Positions 43,810 to 55,419 of a stretch of 64,000 nucleotides of DNA are shown here, in pieces. Each line of letters starts with the position of its first letter. The stretch's first letter is position 1. Both the position numbers and the translations under genes were made by a program. A model generated the notes under the pieces. It saw only the letters and a program-made list of their open reading frames with translations. It ran no database searches and was not told the origin of the DNA. The DNA comes from Astatotilapia calliptera (Eukaryota; Chordata; Actinopteri; Cichliformes; Cichlidae), in contig NC_039302.1 of NCBI RefSeq assembly GCF_900246225.1, forward strand, positions 39,280,936 to 39,344,935, in the 5' to 3' direction.

Positions 43810-44165
43810 CTATGTGTTTGAGAATTTATACCAGGAAGTCAAGTACTTCTGATTTGAGGCTCTGTTTTTCACCGGAGCTACAGTATCCAGAGTCGTACGT
43901 ATTGAGGAGGTAAAATTATTAACAAGATAATCGACCTCTGTTGGAGTAATGTTCAGATAGCTGCTCTGCTCTATGTTGGTACAGGGCATTGAAGATGATA
44001 ACAGTGGGTGGATTACATTCTTAAACTTAGTTACAGCGCTTTCAGAAAGACATCTACTGTGATAAAGTCTACTCTCCACTGCTGTGTAATCAATTATTGT
44101 AAATGTAAATGTTATCAGGAAATGATCAGACAGAAGAGAGTTAAAGAAACAATCAAAGATTAAGT
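43810..44165 (-). pseudogene. L2-type LINE, endonuclease end and linker
   Basis: On the minus strand LSDHFLITFTFT preserves the Ser-Asp-His endonuclease motif. It is followed by the linker VESRLYHSRCLSESAVTKFKN, TEVDYLVNNFTSSIRTTLD and VAPVKNRA, as in fish L2 elements. It ends before reverse transcriptase. It is not collinear with the L2 trailer at 44440, so it is a separate copy. Confidence 0.7.
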
Positions 44166-44570
44166 TGTCTCATCCCAGTGTAATGGAAATGATATAAGTC
44201 ACGAGCGATTCCCAATGAAAAGTTGCAGAAGTAGCAGGTGCATGTGTTTTTGTTTGTACCCAAAGAAAACACAAAGCATGTAATAATTACAAGGCTAAAC
44301 ACAGAACTGGTTGTGGTGAGGAACTGTAGCTATCACACTAGCAGATAAATTCAATGCACAATTATTCATCTGAAGACTGTGGCATGTAGATTAACAAGTC
44401 TGCTTCTAGCTCAGTGCTGATAAGCAGGAAGAGAAACTGAGCATAGAAGTGTTCTTGGGTTCAAAGAACCCTCCCAGCAGTAGAAGCCTATTGCAGCAGA
44501 ACTAAAGGAACTAAGAGTAAACCAATCCAGCCCTGAACTATATGTTTTAACACAAAGGAAAGTTTTAAGC

Positions 44571-45611
44571 CACGGGTGTCCAAATTTTTTCCACTGAGGG
44601 CCACATACATAAAAATATAGGACGGGCTGGGCCACTTACTAGAAATTAGGTATATAGCCTTAACTTTAGTGTATTAACGTTTGAAAAATCAATTAAAAGT
44701 GGTCAAATATGTTATATTGTTGAATATAATTAAAGACAAAACTGCCTTCATCACAGCTTTCCATAAATGGATCTTTATTGATTTATTCAGAAATTTCAAG
44801 CTTGTTATTTAAGTTATTAGGCTTAGCAACACACCTATTAATGTTTGTTTGAAACGGTTATCAACATTAACAGACTGGACTGGACTTAATAACAGGAGTG
44901 CATATAATTTTAGTAAATTATTCTGGTGATTATCAGCTGCGCTGGGTATGTAAATTGGGCCATCCAGCTGCGGTGCTGATCCGATGCCACTCGTGCCAAA
45001 AATCCGGACAAATGTCACTTGATCAAGGAGCAAATCTGCATCAGATGAGATCAGCAGACTTTCCATGTGCAGTGTGTGTGCTGTGCACACCGGTGTGTAC
45101 TTTGTGTGTTAACAAGAAAAATGCATATAAGAAAGTGTGCAAAAGCAGGGTAGTTACAGAATTGATGTGCGTTATTGATATTTGAAGCATGTGTACCTGC
45201 ACATGCATGCTTATTAACACATGGGTACTGTGGAATATGTTTTTCACTCACCTAAAGTGTGAACGGCATTGCATTCAGTGCGAGGAGTGATGCTGCACTT
45301 TGGACCGAAGGATGGCTAGCAGGTCTGGTGTAAACTTAGTGGTTGATATGTGAAGGACATCATGGAGATAGCTGTCGGTCATTTTGGCCATGTTTAGTAA
45401 CTTGGGGTAAATCTCTTCCGTGATTGTCCTTTTTGATGGAGCAACTGCCTTGATCAACAGTAGCTCCCCTTGGTGATTCAAAGTAAGAAGTGCAATATAC
45501 TAAAGCAAATGTTGAAGTGCGGGACATATTCTATTCTATTTATAAAATTTCTTGCGGGCCAAATAAAAATGGACCGCAGTTGGCCCGCGGGCCGTAGTTT
45601 GGACATCCCTG
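44571..45611 (-). mobile_element. hAT transposon, internally deleted
   Basis: Termini CACGGGTGTCCAAA and TTTGGACATCCCTG form imperfect inverted repeats. The 8-bp duplication TTTTAAGC (44563-44570 and 45612-45619) is diagnostic of hAT. The related L2 at 58487-58500 provides the empty site. Its 1041 bp hold only scraps of transposase, so it is non-autonomous. Confidence 0.9.
45275..45481 (-). pseudogene. hAT transposase C-terminal scrap
   Basis: The minus-strand frame contains DSYLHDVLHISTTKFTPDL. This resembles the last segment of the dimerisation region of hAT transposases of the GTF2IRD2/ZBED-related group, in which relatives read L.D.HL...LRI.TT..TPD. About 65 residues remain of a protein that is normally above 500. 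The frame at 44809-45090 may be another scrap but shows no motif. Confidence 0.65.
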
Positions 45612-45999
45612 TTTTAAGCCTAACCTTGAAAGTAGAGAGGGTGCCTGTCTTTGGAATCCAAACTGGGAGCTGTTTACACAGAAGAGGGGAATGTCAGCTA
45701 AAGGCTCCCACTCTACTTTGAAATATTCTAGAAACTACAATTAAGCCAGAAGTGAGTGAAGTGCTCTACTGGGATGATGTGGTACGATTTCCTCTTCAGC
45801 TTTCCTCCTCCAGCCATGAGTGTAATCCAAAAACATTTCTAAACATACATGTGAGCAGATGCAAAATAAACCTACACTGTCGCATTTCCCTTTTCAAAAA
45901 TTTACATCTGTTTCTTTTTAAAAAATTTTTATTTAATCACTGAAATTGGAAAAAAAGACAACCCCCCCCCCCCCTAAAAAACATGAACTAATAGCTTAA

Positions 46000-47631
46000 C
46001 CCTTGTGTGGTGTTCATATTTTTGTTACTCAGCCAGTGTTCATGGGTCTGGTGGACCCGCTAGAGTTTTGGCTTTCCAAATTAACACTATCAAACAATTT
46101 TATGTTAAATTACTCAACAGGTGGCTTTAGTTCATCCCAATTACAAACCATATGAACAGCAAACATGGTTAATTTTTTCCCTTTACCTTTGTTAGATCAC
46201 AGTTATGAATTAATGTACTTCTTGTGTTTTTTTTTTGTTCTTTTTTTTAATAAAATGTTATAAAAAAATAAATCAGTTATAATCAAGTGGAGTGAGTGGA
46301 AAGACACAACACATTTACAAGTGAAGCAATATGTTTCACAACTAAATGTGATCAGCTGCTCATCAATGGTGACATTAGGCCCAGGTTTGTAAAACAGGGG
46401 GAGGTGGTGCACACACTTATCCCACACTGTCCTGATGGCAGCTAGCTTGTCTCTCTGCCGTCGAGCTGGTCTGTCGTCTCGGTTATCAAAACGGATAATC
46501 CTGGAAATTTTGTGGAAGTTTTCCAGAAACATTGATGCACGGAAAGGTTCTTGCCGGTTTCTGCATCCCACAGGGATTCTGTGGATTCCCTTTCGGACCT
46601 GAAAACTCCTGCAAGGATAAAACCCCCAAAGTAGGCCTTTGGGGTTCTTAGATGAATTTGGTCCATCTCCTTCCACCTCTCTCCAAAAAACACCTTCCTT
46701 CTAGATTACTGCAATCCAGAATAATTTTCTGGATGGAATCTGGGATGAAAAGCTCAAATGAAGACTTGATGTCCTGCACATGAGTAACTGTCAGCCGTGT
46801 TGGCCCTGGCTTATTACAGTAACAGCTCTGCAGGGTGGCTCATTTCTTGGGCAAGAAGACCATTCAATTTCACCAGTTATTGACATCCATATTTCTTCAC
46901 TTGCTGTCTGGTGGGCTTGTTCTGGTCCTGGAGCTGGCTGCTGATGGGGTACTCGTCTTCGTTTTGTTACTAAATGGTGCTCAACCTCATCCTCTTCTTC
47001 AAAGTCACTGTCAGACTCTGAATTTTCAGAAATGTGAAATATTCTGAAACCTCTTTGTCAACATCATCATCCGAAGCCCCTCTCTCTTCCAAAATCAATT
47101 GGATGGCCCTCGCAGTAGATAATCTTTTGCCATCTTGATCAGTTGTGATAAAGAACCACACTGGCAAAGTCTTATTTATAGTATTATGCCCCTAATTTGC
47201 AGGTGGGACAGGGTATGAGAAAATAAAATTTGGATCCCTCAAGAAAGAGGGTAAAATGTGTGGGAATGTAAGAGCAGACGGTGTTGATAGTTGAATTTTC
47301 AATAATGTTGCAACTTTGTGCGGGAGCAGGAGGGGAAGAAAACACTATCAGCAGCACCAGAAAGGAGGAAGACAGAGTGTGGGAACACAGGACCTGCACT
47401 TTCAACACTTTTATTAGGCCTGGGTCCAGTGGACCCGAACACCTTGTATGTAATGTAAATGCGTGGGGGGAGGTACAGTATGAGGTCATTGAAAATTAGT
47501 TCGGATTTATGTTCTTCACAGAAAATAAGCCAAAGCCAATGAATTTCAGGTTGAAAAAATAATTAATTGTTTAATTTTTCTTTTGAGAAAAACTGAAAAC
47601 GGGTCTCACAGACCCGAACACCATACAAGGG
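46000..47631 (-). mobile_element. piggyBac transposon, degraded
   Basis: The element lies exactly between TTAA at 45996-45999 and TTAA at 47632-47635, the invariable piggyBac target. Its ends CCCTTGTGTGGTGTTC and GAACACCATACAAGGG match at 15 of 16 positions as inverted repeats. It is 1632 bp, shorter than autonomous elements, with a broken transposase inside on the minus strand. Confidence 0.92.
46203..47167 (-). pseudogene. piggyBac transposase, frameshifted and truncated
   Basis: In coding order, RLSTARAIQLILEERGASDDD (near 47110-47040) is the acidic N-terminus. After frameshifts the DDE_Tnp_1_7-type domain appears at 46676-46330: FRASMFLENFHKISRIIRFDN, RPARRQRDKLAAIRTVWDK and PGPNVTIDEQLITF, whose aspartate is the first catalytic residue. 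Sequence beyond it, including the second and third aspartates and the cysteine-rich end, is lost. Relatives are about 570-600 residues long. Confidence 0.85.
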
Positions 47632-47635
47632 TTAA

Positions 47636-48432
47636 ATAAAAATAAACTTGCTCTCCTATTGAAGCACAAGTTGGGATGGGTCAACAAAAGATTCTGAGAA
47701 TGTAGAGAAATCTCTGTGTGCACAAAAATGTTTTCCCATTCAAACAACCATGGGAAAACATTCCTCTCTCAAAAGTTAAGAAAGGCTGCTCTCCTCAGTT
47801 CCCAAGCAATTACAGACTGTTATACATGATTACATTCAACTTTTAGGAGCATTATGCTGCCATCAAATTAAATTGAGCTCACATTTTTCTTTCCCAGTTT
47901 AGTGATCTTAAATGTTTTCCATGTTGTTTTGTAAATAAAATTAGTTTTTTAAATCTGTAAATCATTGCATCCCATTTTTATTTCCTACATTTTAAAATCT
48001 CCTGATATTTTTCTATTTCTGTTCCATTTGAATGTGTCTTAGAATGAATTTGATAAAATAACAAAGAGATAAAATATTGTCATGAAATATTAAATCCACA
48101 ACACAGACCACACTTAGCTGACCAAAAACAAATCTTTTTCTTAATTTTGTTTTTCACTGTAAGCAGTGTTTTCTTCCTTTTCACATTGCATGTTTTTGCA
48201 TGCGAATAACCCCTTTTTCATTTTTTTTTTAAATTTTGGTTTTAGCAAAATTCTAACAACTAAGAAACAACATAGTGGGAAATAAAGCTAATTTTATTGA
48301 AAAGGGGATTAAGTTTAAAACTTGCCCGGTGCTAATGGACTACGACGATTCCTTCTTTGACAGCTGTATTTATGTCAGAGAGAAACACATGAATCCCTTT
48401 ACATACACACACACACACACACACACACGCGC

Positions 48433-48464
<32 letters not shown>

Positions 48465-49110
48465 CTCCAATGAAACACACAAACACCGTTTAAAGTGGTA
48501 AAGTGCAGTCTGATCAGTGTGGCAGGCAGACATCCTGAATAAAATGGAGTGGCATTAATATTAATACCAGTAAAGTGCCTTTATAATCAGACAGTGGCCT
48601 GTCAGCTGATGGTGCTGATGGCATGTCTCTCTCTCACACACACACACACTTGTGTACACACACAAAATGATGCCCTGTGAAAGTCAAACATACAGTGGCA
48701 CAAATAACGTGCTGCCATATTCACACTTTCCATGTTGCTCACAATAAAATGTAATCTCATTTTTACCACGAGAAGCTCTTGGGTTGTTTTTGAAGTTTGC
48801 TTAGGGTCATTACCCATCTGCTTTGTGAAGTTCTGTTTGATCAGTTCTGCAGCATTAGTGTGAATGTGAGCAGAGAGTATAGCCTGTTAATTGTTTATTG
48901 GTTAATTACCTAATTGAGGAGCGAAACCAAAATAGACTTACAATGCTTCTAGATAAGAATACATTTCAAAATGTGTTTGAATTCACTGAGAAGGCTGGTC
49001 TAGCATAGGATGAAAAGTCTAAGACCAGGCAACAATGGAAGTTTGACCTACTTGTTGAACATCGGAAACAACAGAAAATACAGACAGCATCCTCAGGGGC
49101 CCAAAGAGCT
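47636..49110. other. Gene-free interval with CA microsatellite
   Basis: AT-rich sequence without coding potential. A (CA)n run interrupted by GCG lies at 48403-48465. The right edge is the abrupt start of the inverted duplication at 49111. Confidence 0.5.
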
Positions 49111-50433
49111 GTAGCTGGGTACTACTTCGACTGCAGATCCTCCAACGTGCAGGGGTGTGTGTGTGTGTCTTCCCCTCCTGAAGTCCACAATCATCTCCCT
49201 TGTCTTCTTCTCATTTAATCAGAGATTGTTTTGCCTGCACCAGTCCTCCAAGTGTTCCACCTCCTTCCTGTAGCTGGTCTCATCATTGTTTGTGATGCAA
49301 CCAACCACTGCTGTGTCTTCCACAAACTTTACAATATGACAGCTTGGATGGTTGGGTGAGCAGTCATATGTAAGCAGCGTGAACATGAGGGTACTTAGCA
49401 CACAGCCCAGAGGGGAGCCCGTGCTGAGGACTCTGGAAGATGAGAAGATATTGTGGATCCACACAGACTCCGTTCTGTTGTTCAGGAAGTCCAGGACCCA
49501 GTTACAAAGAGAGGAGCTCAGTCCTAGGGTCAGTAATTTGTCAACAAGTGTCTGCGGGATAATTGTATTGAAAGCGGATGAGAAGTCTACGAAGAGCAAA
49601 CAGACGTAGGAATTCTTCTGCTCCAGGTGGGTGGTCTTCTGTGTGGGCCATAATCAGCCTCTCAAAGCATTTCCTGACGATCGGCATGAGGGCTACTGGC
49701 CAATAGTCATTTAGACCTGTCACAGCAGAACTCTTGGGGACTGGGATGATGGTGGCAGTCTTCATAAAGGTGGGGACAGCTGCCTGGGTGAGGGAGGACA
49801 TAAAGATGTCTGTCAGGACGGGGCGGGGTACTGCTCTGTATACGTCTCGCATATTGATGTAAACACAGCCCAGCGTGTTATTTCCCCGTGTCAGTATGGT
49901 GACATGCTGGTAAAACCTTGGCAAGATGTCTGTCATGTTTACATGGTTAAAATCCCCAGCCACTATGTAAAAAGGTTCCGGGTGCTTATTCTGAAGCGAG
50001 CTGATGTTGTTGTGTAGCTCCTTCAGTGCGTTGTTACTGACAAACATCATTGAAAACTGACGAGGTGAATAGAATGGGCGACATTTCACAGTCATAATTT
50101 CCACATCCTCGAACTGTGGCTGTTTATCACCACACAGTTCGTGCACCAACCTTTGTTTATGTAGACGCATAAGCCACCTCCGCGAGCTTTCCCCGATAGC
50201 ATATTGCAGTTGGCCAGGAAGAGCTGCCATCGGTAGATCTGGAAGGCTGAGTTCGACATGTTGTCTTTTAGCCATGTTTCTGTGAGACACAGTATGGAAC
50301 AGTTCCTCATCTCCTCCGAAACACCCAGTCTCATTCGCAGAAGGTCCAGCTTGTTGTCTAGAGAGCGGACATTGGCCAGGAACGGGGACGGAATCGGTGG
50401 TCTCCTAGCATTAGCCTTTAGCCTCTCCAGCAC
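49111..50433 (-). pseudogene. LINE endonuclease-RT remnant, left-arm copy
   Basis: On the minus strand this is a CR1/Rex1-group LINE: FLANVRSLDNKLDLLRMRL and LCLTETWLKDN (endonuclease start), RGGGLCVYINKGWC, FYIVAGDFNHVNM, then after an internal deletion PVPKSSAVTGLNDYWPVAL. A frameshift leads to LFVDFSSAFNTIIPQ, LSTGSPLGCVLS and KFVEDTAVVGC. The endonuclease end and RT thumb linker (about 1 kb in relatives) are missing. The GAPQG box is altered to GSPLG and FADD to FVED, so the enzyme is dead. The element stops abruptly at 49111, the edge of the duplication. Confidence 0.85.
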
Positions 50434-52059
50434 ACCACCTTTCCCCTCTTCTGCCTCCGCTCACAGTGCTTCCTCAAGCCCTTTATCCGCTGCGGTCTGA
50501 ACCCTCTGATCCAGATATCAGTTTGCTTTTTATTACTTATTTAGATGAGTGACAAAGCATGCAGGAGGCGGGAATTAGAATACTTGATAATTACAGTGAA
50601 TTATCTGACTATCAGCTGCTTTGTCATCCCCAATCATCCAGGTAAGAAAATCCCAAAAAGTTGATTCTGTTCATCTGGTCATTTTCACCGGACTGAAAGG
50701 TCAGTACCAAGACAGGACTCAGGTGCAGAAACCCAGAGCAGAGACAGCAAGCAATTTTACAATATATTTATTGGTTCGACTTAGGCTTGAAAACGTGGCA
50801 AGGACAAAAAGCAATGAAACAAATAACTTGACGTGGCGTGGCCTGGGTAACGTAGCTAGGGGGATGTGGATCCAGAGAGGGGAAATGGGGCCTGAGATGC
50901 AAACTGGAACAGGGCAGTTGGCAGTCACACTGAGGAAAGAGGAAACAGAGTTAGGGAAATAGTGGAGTGAAGCTCTGAAGTTGGTAAATATATTATGTAG
51001 CTATTCTTACTTGGACGAGGAGAAAAAGGGAGATGAGAGGGATGTGACGTAAATCCAGGGTGAGCTGAGTGGTGTGGAAAGGCTGACCTGAGATCCAGAG
51101 GTTCCTGATGGAATGTGTTGGCAGGAGGGCAGGCAGGCAAGGCACAGAGTGATTTCCAAAATGGTGGTTTAGTATCCTGACAACATGGGCTGATGACGAT
51201 CTGAATGAACGTAAGCATGAGGTTTAAATCACTCTGGCTTGATTGCCTGCAATTGGCTCCAGGTGTGAGGAACTGGAGGAGGAGGTGGCCAGGATACCAG
51301 GGAGTCTCAGGAACCTGATGGAAAATTACAGCTGCACATCCCGGACCATGACATGGCATTTTCAATGCAAGAAATGTTTCTGTCACGGTCTGTGTCGGCA
51401 GACCGTGGGGAGGTGGGCGAATAGGACCCAAACGCCGGACTCTTCAGTGCAAACAGTGTTTATTTACAACGTGGTGAAGTAAGCAACAATAAATCCCCTA
51501 GTATCCCAGACTCCCGTGTCGTGTCTTCTTCCCAAAAAGTCCCAGTGTAGTGCTCTCTGCTCCAGTGTCTCTGCACTCCCCGTGCTCACTGCTCTCTCTC
51601 GTTCCACATTCCTGCTGAGGGAAAACAATAGAGGCAGCCGTTAACACACTTTATCCCAGCAGGCATACACTCACACTTTCCGACTATGCTAGAAGACTGA
51701 CGTGAAGTCAAACACAATAATCCAGCGTCGGTGGAAGCTCCATCGCTCTTCTAAATAGCTCCCCCGACGAGCCCAGATGAGGAGCAGGGCCCTGTTTCAG
51801 GAAGCCGGTTTAGTGCAAACTCTGAGTAAGTATACCCTGAGTTAACGAAAACTCTGGGTTTTCGGTTTCACAAAGCGAGTTTAGATTAATTCTGAGTGAG
51901 TTACTATGACGACACACTCCGTGAAGCTAACCTGCCCCTAGCAGGTTTACTTCAACTAACCCTGACCTTCTCCGCCTCTTTGTCAGAAACCTGACTGTAG
52001 GAAGTGTCAGACATGGCGGTTCCTTCCTTGAAGGAAAGCTTCAAGGAAGGTCAGTAGAA

Positions 52060-52800
52060 GTGTCAGTAGATGTTGAAGCCCAAATTCTCCGCAGAGCTCT
52101 CCGCCGGGAGAGAGTGATTAGAGCGCGTTTGGACATTTTATCATTTCCTGATGATTTCCTGTGTGAATGTTACCGTTTTTCAGCACAATCTATAATTTAT
52201 TTGAATAACATCCTCAGGCCTAATATTGCGCATGTGACACATCGCGGACATTCTCTCAGTTCTGTACATATTATTTGTATTGCACTTCGGTTTTTTGCAA
52301 ACGGGAGCTTTCTGTATAATATTGGTGACGCTGAGCACATTTCCAAGGCTACTGTCTGTCGGACAGTCAGGAATGTTACAGTGGCACTGAAATGTCTCCT
52401 GTACTCGTTTGTGGTGTTCCCTGGTCATAGACCCACAAGATTTATCAAAGAGGGATGCCACAAAATTGCAGGTATCAGGATGAACAAAACTTAATTCATG
52501 ATGTGGTGATACTTGAACTACTACTTAAATTTTACATTTATTCTCACGGTTCCCAGGCGTGATTGGCTGTATAGATGGCACTCACATTCCAGTCATTGCT
52601 CCTTCAGTAAATGAAGGAGACTATGTGAACAGGAAGTCTTTCCACAGCATTAATGTACAGGTACATAGTTCCCTGTAGCATTTCAAACTAACAAATTATT
52701 TCATTATAGTAATGGATGCTAATTTGTGTTCTCTGCACTGTGAAGATCATATGTGATGCTGCCAACATTATCACAAATGTGGAAGCCAAGTGGCCAGGCT
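52060..52800 (+). pseudogene. Harbinger transposase, C-terminal half deleted
   Basis: Exon-like pieces give EAQILRRALRRERVIRARLD, SAQSIIYLNNILRP, VHIICIALRFFANGSFLYN and ISKATVCRTVRNV (helix-turn-helix), the N-terminal half of a HARBI1-type transposase. After an intron-like gap GVIGCIDGTHIPVIAP holds the first catalytic aspartate. A further gap leads to IICDAANIITNVEAKWPGS with the second aspartate. At WPGS the sequence jumps into antisense Myb-gene sequence. The third catalytic glutamate is lost, so this copy cannot make a functional transposase. Confidence 0.86.
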
Positions 52801-53224
52801 CTGTGAGTGGTGGTGGTAGAGGACCCCCACCTGTTTTTCGGGCCTCCGCTTTTTTTCTAGTGGCTATAACGGGTCGCATTTGAGCATACAGAGTAAGCAA
52901 ATATGTACTTGTAATGTGCTCAGATAATTTCAATAAGTGCTTACAGAAAGAAAATTAATGTAGCCTCTAACTTCAATTGATTTACATCGGACAAACAGAC
53001 CAAGCACTATGGCTCATAATACAATTACACCTTACCTGTTTGGACTATATTTTTATATTTCATTTTTACTTGCTGCCAGGAACGTTTGGGGCCTGTTGGG
53101 TTGCACCTGCGCTCACATCACATCACAAAATAAAATGTATGAAATAAAAAATAAAATAAAATATAATAAAATAACGTGTTAAATGGGTGGGAAATCCCTA
53201 GATCAATGTTTAAATTAACACTCA

Positions 53225-53398
53225 CGCATTGACTCTGTCGGCTATGTTTTGTCATGCATGCTCCCTTTCTTTTGCAGCTGAGGCTGTGTTACTTTTTTCC
53301 CGCAAAATTTGCATGTTATCTGCATATACTGCCATCAGAATTTCGGCCTCAAGCGCTGTAAGATACATTGACCGCGCCTTCTTTCCCTCCGTCTCCAT
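53225..53398 (-). pseudogene. Harbinger Myb/SANT-like gene, first exon with stop
   Basis: From the ATG at 53398 the frame reads METEGKKARSMYLTALEAEI and continues to KEREHA. There a TGA replaces the tryptophan codon of the Myb repeat. Relatives are the NAIF1-like DNA-binding partners of Harbinger transposases, which carry the transposase to the nucleus and to the element ends. A second exon-like segment is at 53034-53106. The third is mostly deleted. Confidence 0.75.
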
Positions 53399-53800
53399 GG
53401 TGACTCGCTTAATCTGTGCTCCACTAATCAGGGCTTTATGTATCCTCGTGCGCGCGCTTAATTTGGTGTTAAAGCAACTCCGCGTAGATTGAACTAATTG
53501 TTATCAGCCTTTCTGAAACCAAATATTCCAAGTTGGACAGTTCGGGGTTACTCAACCCTGCGTATCATTTTTAACTCTGAGTTTTCTAAACCGGCTTCCT
53601 GAAATAGGGCCCAGGTGTGTGGCAAGGAATTCGGGTGTGGCCAGTCCTCAAGCCAGGCCACGCCCCTCAGGCCTGAAGGTGCCTGTAACTTGGCCACAGA
53701 AAACAGCAACACACACACACACCTGCCTACATACAGATGTGGACAGGGATCAGAGGCAGTGCAGACGACACACCAAATGATAATAATAATGATGATGATG

Positions 53801-53849
<49 letters not shown>

Positions 53850-53859
53850 CAACAACAAT

Positions 53860-53899
<40 letters not shown>

Positions 53900-54184
53900 G
53901 TCCCCACTGCTCACAGACCCCGAGTCCCCAGAGCCGGGTCTGTGACAGTTTCGTCAGTCAGCAGACTACAGGGCCCTGTTTCAGGAAGCCGGTTTGGAAA
54001 ACTCAGAGTGAAAAACGACACTCACGGTTGAGTAACCCCGAACTGTCCAACTCGGAATATTCGGTTTCAGAAAGGCTGATAACAATTAGTTCAGTCAACG
54101 CGGAGTTGCTTTAACCCCAAGTGAAGCGCGCGGACGAGGATACATAAAGCCCTGATAAGCGGAGCACAGATTAAGCGAGTCACC

Positions 54185-54895
54185 ATGGAGACGGAGGGAA
54201 AGAAGGCGCGGTCAATGTATTTCACAGCGCTTGAGGCCGAAATTCTGATGGCAGTATATGCCGATAACATGCAAATTCCGCGGAAAAAAGTAACACAGCC
54301 ACAGCTGCAAAAGAAAGGGAGCATGCATGGCAAAACATAGCCGACAGAGTCAATGCGTGAGTGTTAATATAAACATTGATCGAGGGATTTCCACCCATTT
54401 AACACGTTATTTTATCATATGTTATTTTATTTGTTATTTTATACATTTTATTTTGTGATGTGATGTGAGCGCAGGTGCAACCCAACAGGCCCCAAATGTG
54501 CCTGGCAGCAAGTAAAAATGAAATATAAAAATATAGTCCAAACAGGTAAGGTGTAATTGTATTATGAGCCATAGTGCTTGGTCTGTTTGTCCCATGTAAA
54601 TCAATTGCAGTTAGAGGCTACATTAATTTTCTTTCTGTAAGCACTTATTGAAATTATCTGAGCACATTACAAGTACATATTTGCTTACTCTGTATGCTCA
54701 AATGTGACCCGTTATAGCCAACAGAAAAAAAGCGGAGGCCCGAAAAACAGGTGGGGGTCCTCCACCACCACCACTCACAGAGGCTGAGCAGTTGGCCCTC
54801 AGCCAAAACAGTGGGCGCCCTGTGGCCGAAGGCATCTCTGCGGGGACATCCTCTGAGTCAATAACCCCGCAAGACACAAGTGCCTACATAAGGGG
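54185..54895 (+). pseudogene. Harbinger Myb/SANT-like (NAIF1-like) gene, three exons
   Basis: Exon 1 starts at ATG 54185 (METEGKKARSMYFTALEAEI). One missing base near 54290 shifts the frame; in the corrected frame it ends AWQNIADRVNA before a GTGAGTG donor near 54357. Exon 2 (54474-54546) reads NPTGPKCAWQQVKMKYKNI before a GTAAG donor. Exon 3 (54719-54895) reads RKKAEARKTGGGPPPPPLTEAEQLALSQN. Together they form a trihelix-type Myb/SANT DNA-binding protein of the kind that assists Harbinger transposase. The frameshift and degenerate acceptor sites argue against function. Confidence 0.8.
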
Positions 54896-55419
54896 TAAAT
54901 TCAAAATAATACATCCTTTCTTCACAGTCACCTTTGCAGTGCGACACATTCATTTGATAAACTCTTTACCATAATGAATTATTTTGTAGTGAAGTTATTT
55001 TCCTACTGATTTTGCCTTCCCTCAGTCTTGGTTGTCTTTGAGAGCATAATGACAATGAAGTGTAAGGTGCTTGGTATGTTTGTTAATTGCCATTTGGTCC
55101 CTTGTAAGTTATAAGTGACCTGTATAAACCTCATATTCTATCAGTTGATGGTGATGGTGTACTGCATCTGGTGCAGCCTCCTGTTGAGCCAGACCAACAT
55201 GCAGTTGTGAGTAATACTCCACAGATTATATGAGTTTATTTCTTTACTACAGGAAAATAATGAAGAAACATTGACAGCTGTTACAGAGGAGGAAGCAACA
55301 GAGACACTTTATGAGGTTTACATCTTTTAATACTTTGTGTACAGGAAATACAGGCGACCAATAAAGCCAGTTGAACAAAAAATCTGTTTATTCTTCTTTC
55401 AACATGTTGAGGTGATGGG

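Larger units (their letters stand above)
44440..45790 (-). mobile_element. L2-type LINE 3' region interrupted by a hAT
   Basis: GAACCCTCCCAGCAG, AGAAGCCTATTGCAGCAG and CCAATCCAGCCCTGAACTATA on the left, and CTAACCTTGAAAGTAGAGAGG with ACACAGAAGAGGGGAATG on the right, follow the L2 copy at 58436-58700. The right part is the C-terminal coding region on the minus strand, now frameshifted. Removing the hAT restores the L2 sequence exactly at TTTTAAGC. Confidence 0.8.
51788..53611. mobile_element. PIF/Harbinger transposon 1, internally deleted
   Basis: The termini GGCCCTGTTTCAGGAAGCCGG and their complement at 53591-53611 differ by one base, and the target duplication is CAG (51785-51787, 53612-53614). 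The right arm at 59205-59220 keeps the empty site. The two Harbinger genes point toward each other: transposase on plus from the left, Myb-like gene on minus from the right. A deletion of about 1.13 kb fuses them at CTCTGT (52799-52804). Confidence 0.92.
51381..53947 (-). mobile_element. Solo LTR in left arm, split by a Harbinger element
   Basis: Ends TGTCACGGTCTG (left) and CCGGGTCTGTGACA (right) are flanked by GTTTC on both sides (51376-51380 and 53948-53952). A compound (TAA)n/(CAA)n tract (53800-53899) lies near one end. After removal of the Harbinger insertion the LTR is about 740 bp. Confidence 0.88.

Noticed and set aside
50621..51482. Identical open frames at 50621-51482 and 59860-60721 as duplicated genes
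   Set aside because: They are non-coding LTR and Penelope trailer sequence. Their identity reflects the inverted duplication, not selection on protein.
53548..54114. Poly-Asn, poly-Ile and poly-Val open frames
   Set aside because: Translations of the TAA/CAA microsatellite inside the LTR.
54185..54895. Host NAIF1-like gene
   Set aside because: It lies between Harbinger termini with a CAG duplication, has a frameshift, and has a second copy in the neighbouring element.
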